A stretch of 27,912 bases of DNA, from positions 1 to 27,912 of the forward strand of contig RSEE01000194.1 in the NCBI GenBank assembly GCA_003971905.1, read 5' to 3'. Positions 1-8,892 of the stretch are shown here, in pieces. Made by a program: the position numbers and the translations under genes. The notes under the pieces were generated by a model. The model was not told where the DNA came from. It did no database searches and worked only from the letters and a program-made list of their open reading frames with translations. This DNA is from Moniliella sp. 'wahieum'. Its lineage: Eukaryota > Basidiomycota > Moniliellomycetes > Moniliellales > Moniliellaceae. Within the stretch, counting starts at the first letter, position 1, and each line of letters opens with the position of its first letter.

Positions 1-24
1 CCTAACCCTAACCCTAACCTAACT
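1..24. repeat. Telomere repeat, chromosome left end
   Basis: The window opens with three CCCTAA-type units followed by a shortened CCTAA unit, and then unique sequence. Read outward this is TTAGGG, the repeat of most filamentous and basidiomycete fungi and of animals. Only about 24 bases are present, so the assembly stops just inside the telomere. No subtelomeric repeat family lies between it and the first gene. Confidence 0.9.
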
Positions 25-2667
25 CGTAAGATTCGAACTCCTCGTCTTGTCCCACGCGTAGCGAAGGAGGAAATGCTTCATGGCCTGCATGGAAATCAGC
101 ACGCCCGTCGGGGTCAAAGCGCAATGTTCCCATTGGATCTGGGCATCGTTGTGCATGCAGGAAAAAGGATAGACGCTCGGCTCAATCCACCGCTGGATCA
201 CATGGGGCTCCCCATTGGGAAGGACAGAAAATGGGCGAAAGGGCAAGGTGGTGCATGTGATTTCCTGGGGCTGCCGCGCATGGGTCCAATCCAGCACATT
301 GACCAGCAATATCCCCATTTCGTTATTTCCCTTGCGCACATTTTTAAGCGGAGTAAATGGACCTACGCCCCGGCGCGGCGCCAAAGTGGGGCCGTTGGGT
401 GCAGGCGGGGAATGAGGGATGTCGTAGGCATGGAGATGCAACATGCTTGGAATGACGGCGCGACCATTGCATCCACGAGCGATGCGAGTACCACAAGTCG
501 CTTGGGATGGAGGCGCCCAGCCGGTGGCGTGTGTGGCAATCGAGGATGGCAAGCCAGGCCGGGTGGCGGTGGACACGGCCAGTAAAGGCATGCTTGTAGC
601 CCTTCAGCACACCCAAGTATAGGCCGAAAGGAAAATTCAGTTTCACATGCTCTTTCATAAACTCGGCATCGTCGGCGTCTTCGTCTGCCAACAGGGCTGG
701 ACTGGAAAAACAAAACACGAGCGTTTCGGATTCAGGGTGGACTTCAAATCCAAACACATCCCTAACCGCAAAAGCGTCCTTCACCTGCTCAACGCCGGGG
801 AACGCGCGATTCTTGCCCTACCAAGAACAACAAAGAGAGAAACGAAAAAGAGGAGGGTTAGTCACTTGTCGTCCTGCTTCAGCAACCAGTCCGGAACGCG
901 AAATACATACAGGATTTGCCCTTTTCGGCAGCGGTGGCTGGATCAAATCCACTGTGGGCTGCCAATGAGCATTCGGCTGCGCTGGGAATCGAGATGATAC
1001 TTGGACGGATCAATGAGGAATTCGTTCACCGAGAACAGGATCTTACCTGACTCGGCGTCGTGCGCAACCAAGGTGTTGAATGATCGCTCCCACTTAATTG
1101 TAGGATCTGGTGTTTTGCCGTTCCAATCTAAGTGGGAAAAGAGCATTCGGGGCGAAAGACCAAAAGGCTCAAGGGAGTCAACCGCCTCGCCTGTCGTTAG
1201 ATTAAACATGGAAATGATTGTTTGCCGGGAGGTACATTGGGGTCATCAACGGCCGGGCCACTTGGAAGGGGGGGTAGGCGAAGGAATGTACGTAACCAAG
1301 ACAGATCGTGTAGCCACGCTAAAAAGAGAGACAAAAGTGGGGCCACCATAATCATCCCCATCACCAGGCATTCGAGCACAAGACGTACCAAGCAACCAAG
1401 CGATCATTCCCTACCAGGGCGAATCGGATTCCCAACAACGTTAAATCCGTGTCGCGTATCCCCCCGGGAATGTCCAAGACGGTGGTCTTAAGCGTCGAAG
1501 AGGGAAAGACGGCGTCATCAAAAGACGTGGTGTCGGTCGCAGCATCTGATGCAGCAGGTTCAATTGCAGTCGAAACAGCGAAATCATGCGTAACAGCAGC
1601 AACTGCTTCTTCTCCTTCAGAGTGATCGTCTTTGGTGGTATCGCAGCTCATTTTTGCGATCGTCCTTGACCTATTGTGCTGAACTAGCAAGTCCCAGCCA
1701 CCATGGTGCACAATAACAGATACGTGCGTATTGTTCCCAGGATCATCTGTCGCAAAAGGTCAGAAAGGGGTCCAGTAAAGGCGGGCAGGGATAAAAGTAA
1801 CAATGTGAAGAAGAGCGCCCAAACCAGCAACATACCCCGAAGCCAAACGCTCAGAAACGGTCCCTCATAGACGACATCGCCCCATAAAGCCACCAACCCT
1901 TCGGTGCGTCATAGGTATACAACTTGGTCTCGTGCTCCTTGTCCCAATACACCATCTGATTGTCTTCCAACTCTATCAGATCACTGCAAAAGTTCAACCC
2001 GCCATACTTGCTCTGCGGTTGGACATGCGTGTTGGTCCGTTCCTCCGCCGGACCCCCATCTCGTTCGAGCACAAGAGGGTTGACGAGCGGGTGCAGAACA
2101 AAGGGGTTGGTAGGATTGGTGGTGTCCATCTCGGTATGGGGCGGGGGGGCATCGCCTGTGGCTAGTGCCTCCGTGTCGGGGGCCCCATCATTGCAGGAGG
2201 GCGGAGAGGGATGTGCGGCGGGAGAAGGAGAGGGGCGAGGATGAGGAAGCGGTGTGCCGGACAAGCTCCATCCAAAGGGAGCGTGGAGGAGTTCGTTGGC
2301 AATGACCAACGCTTGCCATGTGCGCGGCACAATGTCCAAGCCGCAGGCATGAGTAGCGTCCTCGAGCGAGAACGGGGGCGACGGGGACGAGGCGGGCAGA
2401 CGTAGCAGCCGGTAGGCGATGCGGCGCCAGAGCGTTTGGTTTTCGTAGAGAGATGCACGTAGTCCTATGTGTGGATTAGACGCGAAAGGGTCAGCAGCCA
2501 GTGGGGCAGGACAGCTGTTGGCAAGAAGAGACAAAAGGGAGGCAGACGTTCACACGACGACACGTACGCTTGCATGTCGCCGCCAGGCGGACCACATCAC
2601 ACGGCTCCAGCAGCTCCGAGGCGGCCACTTGCCAGAAGACCTCGGTGGGCAGAAACTCCAACTTCAT
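19..2667 (-). CDS. F-box domain protein, 3' end fused to the telomere
   Basis: The proposed start is the ATG at 2665-2667. Exon 1 and the beginning of exon 2 give an F-box (about residues 4-45): LEFLPTEVFWQVAA, then a Leu/Cys-rich helix ending in LAATCK, then LRASLYENQTLWRRIAYRLL across a clean GTACGT intron. F-box proteins bind Skp1 and recruit substrates to SCF ubiquitin ligases. The rest has no domain I recognise; it looks beta-rich and acidic in places. Four introns are visible (2465-2567, 1747-1835, 1319-1388, 818-865). The frame changes without a good intron near 1880-1890, at the G7 run near 1268-1274, near 1225 and near 950. The first three could each be a one-base homopolymer miscount. 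The last frame stops with a TAG at 19-21 that is made by the telomere repeat, so the natural C-terminus is probably lost. The F-box call is fairly firm; whether the gene is functional is open. Confidence 0.6.
818..865 (-). other. Probable intron of the F-box gene
   Basis: Candidate donor GTGACTAAC and acceptor TTCTTGGTAG after a T-rich tract; 48 nt. The acceptor is good and the donor weak. The downstream exon begins KNRAFPGVEQVKDAFAVRDV. Confidence 0.45.
1319..1388 (-). other. Spliceosomal intron of the F-box gene
   Basis: Donor GTACGT and acceptor TTTTTAG after a long pyrimidine tract; 70 nt. It joins RLVA to VATRSVLVTYIPSPT in a compatible phase. Confidence 0.7.
1747..1835 (-). other. Spliceosomal intron of the F-box gene
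   Basis: Donor GTATGT, a TTCTGACC branch site and acceptor GCGACAG; 89 nt. The exon before it is read in the YEGPFLSVWLR frame and the one after in the NNTHVSVIVHHGGW frame. The hydrophobic stretch seen in this DNA is intron, not a membrane segment. Confidence 0.7.
2465..2567 (-). other. Spliceosomal intron 1 of the F-box gene
   Basis: Donor GTACGT follows CAAGC, and the acceptor is CATAG before GACTACG. Removing the 103 nt joins an Arg codon split 1/2 and makes the F-box continuous. Confidence 0.75.
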
Positions 2668-5600
2668 CGAATCCGTAAGTGTTTCACACGTGTTGCAAGG
2701 CGGAGGGGTATCAGGACACGAAGGAAGGCGAAGCGAGGACCCGGGGCCCGAGGATAGATATGTGCATTAGATTCCCCCTTGGGGGATGGGGCGGCGGACT
2801 TGGGAGGGGCTTGGCGCAGCCTGAGCGCTTGGGCCTGAGACAGCAGAGGATGCGGAGCTTTGCACAGCAAGCATAGCCAACTGATTTGACACATTTGACA
2901 GCCGGAGGAGATCCGAGATCTGAGATCTGAGATACTATGGAGGACACAGGAGGATTGGGCGCTGTGTAAGTAGCATAGCTTTTTGCCATTTTCTCCACAC
3001 CATTTCACGCCCATTGATAACGTACTGAGTACGAGTGTCATATAGTCATGCATCATGCTGCTCGTACCGAGTACAGCGTCCTGAGTGTGAATATAGGAGG
3101 CGTGGAGCGTGAAGCGTGAAGTATCCTTGGCGCTTGAAGGTCTTGAAGCCTGGGGACTACGTACAGAGGAAATGGTGCAATGCCCGTGAGACATGCTGCA
3201 CTAGGCCTGAGGCCTGCCGCGCCCTGACGATGCGGGGACCGGTGACATCACAGCTCAGATGCTCCGTTCGTGCATCCTGGGCACGGAGCCAGTGACGGGG
3301 ACACAAGCATGTTCCTAGGCAGCCTGCGGCGATGCATCACATACATGTCACACACCACACACTCTGCGCCGCGTCGCATGCCCCGCTGTCCCATTCGCAC
3401 ATGTCGCACAGCCGGCGGTGGGCAGAAGGGCAGACAGGCACTGCGAGGATGCGATGCGGGGTATGCGAGGGTACATGGCACACGTGTACTCAACGTACTC
3501 AGGTGTAGAAGACCAGAGAGCAGGCAGTTGATGGTGTATTGGCTACAGAAGAGAGGCTAGGAGACTATTTGCTAGGTAATATGCAGGCTTTACTACGTAT
3601 ATCGGGGGCGTACCAGCCCAGACTTCGTGCCTCGTGGATTGTGGTAGTGTTGCGCAGTGGTTGCTCAGCCTGAGGGCCTGTTGCTCACATCGAAGTCGAT
3701 CGGACGGGCGGACGCCACACGATCGAGAGAGCACACATGTGCCACAGTGGCCCAAATGATCGATGACCGGATCAGTACCGAACACGTTGAACTCATAAAG
3801 TCAGTACAAGCACGCATCTGGGCGCTGGAGCGACAGCTGTGGCCACTTGGATTGTGTTGCCAGTGACTCTCGACCGCACCATGGGCAGGGGGATTGTTGG
3901 GGGTTGGCCACGTCAATGTGCTGACACAGCCCTGTCGCCTCAGTTGTGGCTGCCTGTGCTCGGATCCTGGCTCGGATCCGACACGCAGAAAAGAAGTCTT
4001 CTTTCTTCTTTCTTGCCTCTGCCGTTCTGTCGCGAGGATGAATGGGTGCGGCAGGAACAACCTGCCGACCGACGAATGCCCACCCTCTTGCCCCGCAGAG
4101 AACGCTCGCCAGTTCTGGCCTTGCCTGCCTTGCCAGTGGACTCGCCTCGCATGCCGAGTGTACGCCTATATATAACAGACCCGAGAGGCCCTGGTACGCT
4201 TCATCGCCTCAATGATCATCCCGCGCGGTCGGGGGAGGGGGAGGAACGGGGGGGGCTGGTTCTGCGCCCAGAAATGGGGCACGACAGGGCACGACCCCCC
4301 AAGCAGTGGTTGAGCCCATTGTTGGGCGTGCGCATCTACCGCCGCCCTCAGGTTCCGCATTCCAACCCGTCCCGAACCCACATGTTATTCTACCTGCCTA
4401 CATACATACCAACCTACGTATCTCTCTCGCCCAACGCCGGCACGGATGCCGAAGGCTTTCCGTGCACCAAGATACAGATCGAGCGGATGGCATGGGATGA
4501 GAAGCGCCCATAGATAGATTTGGAAGGAAGATACTAGCGCTGTTGGGCTGCAACGATCCTTTTCGTACCGGCCCTCACGCTCAAAGTTCAACAAAACTAA
4601 GAAAGCAGAAAGCAGAAAGAAAGTCGGAAGGTCATACCTGAGAGCCCATGAGCCAACTCCAACTGCACTGCCTGAAACGCCAGAGGGAGAAAAGATGCTG
4701 ATGACTCCACGGTGAAAACAAAAGTGGAATGCAACGATACACTGCAAGGACACACTGCACAGCCCTTCCTGCCCCGGGTCGTCGGGATGATACGAGCGCG
4801 GTACTATCGATGCAACAACGAAGATGGTCACCGTGCTGATTCGGAACGGGACGATCCTTTCTGAAGTATATTCTCCTTGAAGACGGTTAATCGTTGATCG
4901 AATCGATTGCATGCAGACCATCTACCACACTGTCTCCTTCGTAGATATCGTGTACTATCCTCCGGTGTGGACCCAAACGGCGTGCACCAGAGGGTCCTGA
5001 CCTATGCTATTACCGGCGCCCCTGGTTTCCTACCTACGCTAGTACCAGTACGTCGCATACACCGAAGAAGCCAGAGCAAAAGTACCTAATACCCAGCAGT
5101 GTACTTGCTGCGTGAATGAGCTGGCAGTGGGACCATCGGTGGAATCCGTGCGTGCATGCGTTGACAGTCGAACCATCCGCGGAGCCCGTATGCCTTGTGC
5201 GGACCTGGTTCCCGTGGGAACGGGAAAGGCATACTATACAGGAAGGGAAGGGCACTTCCCTTCTATGGTCTTTTGTAGACATACGGGCAGCGCTGGGATC
5301 TGAGAAGCTGGGAGAAGGGTTGTCAGCGCCCCCCTCCCGCCCCTGTGTCCGACGCGACGGTCGAGGGGAGGGAGGAGGTCCACGTTTCTCCGTGACACTT
5401 TGGACTCCTTCCTGCGTAGGGAAAAGAGGGATGGAAAGGGAGAGGGAGAGGGAGAGGGAGAGGGAGAGGGAGAGGGGAGAGGGAGAGGGAGAGGAGGGAA
5501 ACAGCTGCTTTTTGGACCATGACCGCAATTGGCTCGCTCTACGTTCCTGATACCTGTGCTCAATCTGATTAGGGCTGGCACCGATGGGTGAAACCGACAC

Positions 5601-6205
5601 GGACACCGACGCCGACAGCCAGGAGGATGCAGCCCACACTCACGCGAACGGGGGGGGAGTGTTGGGCGCGTTCTGACAATGACCTGCACGCAACCAACAG
5701 AGGGAGTGCCGTACTACAACAGTAAGTGCCAGTTACTAGCCAACGCAGTGGTCGCTACAGAGGCTCTCTCTTAAGTTCTTCTTGCCTGGGTATCGCAACC
5801 CCCGCAGACCGGATCGCCTTCACCATCATGTGTATATCTGCTCGGGTATCCCTACGGCACAACTACTTAGACGCATGCCTCTGAATCGATCGATCCGACT
5901 GTGGGAGACATGCTCAGTTCTCAACAGACCGTGGTTTTATCAGCATGGGTTGTCAATTGGTTATGGCATCGTTTCCACCCCCATACGCACGCACTTGACA
6001 TCACCGTAACCGTCACCAGAAAGAAGCAGCATGGTCTACTCACCGACAAAACCCAACCCAACAGTGCTTGTGGACAAACCGCGCATCTAGACACCAACCT
6101 GATGGACCACAGAACAGAGAGGAGAGCAAAGCAGCCCACAGTTGGGCGTGTCAGCGCACCAGGGACAAAGGGAGGGGGGGGGGTAGACGGTAAACCTAAT
6201 TTCTT
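2668..6205. other. Gene-poor subtelomeric interval
   Basis: I find no supported gene in these 3.5 kb. The longest open frames (for example 3839-4513 plus and 4385-4921 minus) have unbiased composition and no motifs I know. Present are short direct repeats of GAGATCT (about 2909-2932), repeated GTACTCAGTACG-like words around 3020-3080 and 3485-3505, a TATATATAA at about 4167-4175, and a GAGAGG microsatellite. Single small exons or an unknown gene cannot be excluded. Confidence 0.5.
5436..5498. repeat. Hexanucleotide microsatellite (GGGAGA)n
   Basis: About ten copies of GGGAGA, interrupted once by an extra G, in an intergenic purine-only stretch. Confidence 0.9.
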
Positions 6206-8060
6206 TCATAGGTCGAGCACGATTTGTCCCACGCCCCTCGAAACGCACGAGAGCATGGAGGTTTTTTTCTTCGCCCCAGAGGGCCACGCCGCGATGCTCG
6301 ACGCGGCCGCGGTACGGCACGACACAGGTCCCGCACGAGCCTGCCTCGCAGAACGACGGCACATCGATCCCGGCTTCGCGCAACGTTTGGAGCAGCGAAC
6401 AGCCCGCTGGTACCTGCAGAGTCTGGTGCCGCTGGGCCAGGTAGGCAGTAAACGGATCGCCGCCCACAGGGGTGGTAAACGACTCAAAGTGGACGTACTG
6501 GTCTGGGATCTGCAGCTGCGCCGCCGTTTCCGATACGCCCTCCATCAAGCGAAGCGGGCCACATACGTACACGTGCGCTGCAGGTGCAGGGCAGTGGCAG
6601 TGGCAGTGGCAGTGGCAGATGTACTTGTACTCTGGTGTGCGGGGGAAGCGCGGCGCAGAATCTGCTTCAAATGCATGGGGCGCCCTTGGGCTTTGGGGTA
6701 GATGGTAAGATGCGGGGCGAGCGGGCGAAGCAAGTGGAGGAAGGGCACGTCGGACTCGGACCGAACGGCAAGGTGCAAATGAAACGGGGAGCTGATTCTG
6801 CAAGCAATGGTGGGCAGCCTGGATGAACGCCGTGATGCCAATCCCGCCCGCGACCATGATCCGCAGGGGGGCGGGGGCAGGAGATGCGTCGGCGTCGGCG
6901 TCGGCGTCGGCTCTCGCACTGGTGGCCTCCAAGCCAAAGGGGAACGTGGTGGAAATCTCACCAACGGGCACAACGTCGCCTTGCTGCACTTGGTGATGAA
7001 AGTAGCTGCTGCCGCCCCTCGACTGATCATCCAGAGCCACACCCAGTTGGAATTCGTGCCGAGTCCCCCGGACGATGGAGTAGACGCGCTCCAACTCACC
7101 GAGCTTGACCTTAACGCTGGATCCAGGCGGAAGTTGTTCCAGTTCCGGTTCCGGGTCCTTCTGCTCTGGCTGCTCGTTCCGCTGCTGATGTTGCTCTTGG
7201 GCTTGCGTCTCCGGCTTGCATCTCCCCCGGGGTGGAAGGGGCAGGTTCGTTGGCTCGAAGGACAAACGAAGTGATTCGGTCAGTTTCGACGTGCTTGCAC
7301 TGGACGCTGTAGGGGGTCCAGGAGGGCAAGGCCATATCTTGTCCGCCGTAGAGACGGCCCTCCATATCTTCGGCCGCGTGGCTGGCAAGACGGTTGGACA
7401 AGATGGTGCGTACCTCTTGTGCCAGGGGCGGGAGGTGGATCAAGGTGGTGAGCGCGTGGGTGTTGCGCAGGTCGGTGTACATGTAGTGCTGTACGGCAGC
7501 GATGGTCCATTGCGGGTAGGGGCGGTGCAGGAGACGGATCGTGTCGCCTGGTTGGACGGGGCCCGGGCGGAGGACACGGGAACAAGCCGGTGCGGCGCTG
7601 GTTTGAGCCTGGAGCGCCATGTCGCGCACGCCGAACCGGTGGTTGAGTTTGAAGCACGGTTGCCGCGGCTGGCTCACCTCCAGCTCGGCCTGGCCCACGG
7701 CAAACCGATCGCCAATGCAAACCGTGTGTTCATCGTACTGCGCCGCGACGAGGTTCTCCCCAAACCCGCGGGCACGAACAGCTGGTTCTCTGGCATCTCC
7801 TCTTTCCATGCCGCGTAGTGCGCGACGCAGTACTGCAGCACGGCCTTGTCCACCCCGCCGTGATCTTCGTACGCCTGCTCGTCGCCCTCCAAGCCGAGCG
7901 GGGTGATCTGGACCGGGTCGGAGCGGATGGCCTTGTGGATGGCCGAACGCAGCGGCAGACGGTTGAACTGCTGCACCTTGCCCGTCCGCACCTCCAGCAC
8001 CTTATCCTCCGGCGCATCTGGTGCGGCCGCAGCAGGAGGCGAGGCAAGGGCAGCAGACAT
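6206..8060 (-). CDS. MOSC domain - flavin/NAD reductase - [2Fe-2S] ferredoxin fusion protein
   Basis: The start is the ATG at 8058-8060. Domains in order: MOSC (about 8020-7600) with GLEGDEQAYEDHGGVDKAVLQY, then FGENLV and QPRQPCFKL, whose Cys is the expected molybdenum-cofactor ligand in this family; a YiiM-type 3-alpha segment (about 7520-7370, YPQWTIAAVQHYMY); an FAD-binding part (ITSFVLRANEP, then RVYSIV); an NAD-binding part (IMVAGGIGIT, HVYVCGP); and a plant-type ferredoxin (CEAGSCGTC, final Cys in SCVSR) ending GQIVLDL. MOSC proteins handle sulfur or hydroxylated substrates through Mo cofactor, and the reductase-ferredoxin half would pass NAD(P)H electrons. That role is inferred. The frame breaks at 7765-7767, somewhere in 7120-7240, near 6786-6789, around the 6589-6617 repeat, and at the T7 run 6262-6268. 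Most are fixed by one homopolymer base; removing one base at T7 restores the fourth cluster Cys. The variable repeat at 6589-6617 lies between the Rossmann strands. No intron is evident. Confidence 0.8.
6589..6617. repeat. Hexanucleotide repeat (GGCAGT)n inside the reductase gene
   Basis: Nearly five copies of GGCAGT lie between the nucleotide-binding motifs of the MOSC-reductase gene. The reading frame changes across it, so copy number or base calling here affects the protein. Confidence 0.85.
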
Positions 8061-8120
8061 GGTGGTGGTGAGGAGGAACGGGGGGGGATGGACCAGGGCT
8101 GGTAGGTCCGAAGTTGGTGG

Positions 8121-8130
8121 TTTATTATAC
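8121..8130 (-). promoter_or_regulatory. Possible TATA box of the MOSC-reductase gene
   Basis: On the minus strand GTATAATAAA lies about 65 bp upstream of the ATG. Placement is right for a TATA element, but there is no other support. Confidence 0.35.
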
Positions 8131-8811
8131 CGCTTGGTTTCTTCCGATTTCGTGCTGGTTCATTTTTTTTACCCAGCCAAGCCAGCTTCGGAGATTGCGA
8201 TGTGCCAGCCCCGAAACGGATCCTAAGTCCGAGGATTACGATTGTGCGCGAGTTGATCATTTCAAACGCAGGTATCTGGGGCCATCGGGGGGTTGCTCCC
8301 TTCGTCGAAACCGTCCAGAAGAGCAGGACTTTGGCGACCAACACTGGCCCTTGCGTCTGTGGCCCTTGCACTACTTGAGTCGCATACGCGAAGCACGCCT
8401 GTCCCACCGGCTGCAGGATCGTCGATCAATATTCAATCTCAATTGCCCAAGCTGCCAGTTCGCAAGAAGGAAAGGGTGCGCGAAACAATAAACCCGACCG
8501 AATTAACACTACTAAACACGGCTTCAATGAGAAGCATCTCTCGCATCATCCTCCGTCAGACCTCAGGCGCCAGGACTATATACGCGCAACCCCTACCTAC
8601 GCGAGCGGGATGGGACGCCGCACGTTGAGCATATGAAGATGAATATTGAACGGCAAGAACAGCATAGTAGTGATTCCATGATCCAAGCAAACTGAGCAAC
8701 CCCGAGCAACAAAAACACGCAAAAGGCGGGAGCACATGAAGAGACAAAACGTTACCACGACTGGATCCCAAATTCAGCAGTGAACCTGAACCCAGTCAGA
8801 CCGTACGGCGG

Positions 8812-8878
8812 AGCCAGCCAAGCCAAGGCCAAGCCAAGCCAAGCCAAGTCGAGCCGAGCCAAGTCGAGCCGAGCCGCA
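8812..8878. repeat. Imperfect pentamer repeat GCCAA/GCCGA
   Basis: About a dozen imperfect pentamer copies (GCCAA, GTCGA, GCCGA) lie directly downstream of the amine oxidase stop codon, so they would fall in its 3' UTR or just past it. Confidence 0.75.
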
Positions 8879-8892
8879 TCGCGCCGATTTTT

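Larger units (their letters stand above)
8061..8892. other. Intergenic region with a small ORF and a GCCAA-type repeat
   Basis: This separates the MOSC gene start from the amine oxidase 3' end; both genes are on the minus strand. It should hold the MOSC promoter and the amine oxidase terminator region. A 33-codon plus-strand ORF at 8527-8628 begins MRSISRIILRQ and looks like a mitochondrial presequence, but it stops at once. I see no other gene. Confidence 0.5.

Noticed and set aside
28..42. tRNA B-box-like GTTCGAATC on the minus strand
   Set aside because: No A box at the right distance and no cloverleaf; the bases are explained as the end of the F-box coding frame.
1684..1896. Hydrophobic minus-strand ORF as a membrane protein
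   Set aside because: Most of it is an intron with GTATGT, CTGAC and CAG signals; the hydrophobic look comes from its T-rich sequence.
3839..4513. 224-codon plus-strand ORF as a gene
   Set aside because: No motif, no coding bias, no good start context; chance open frames of this size are common at this GC content.
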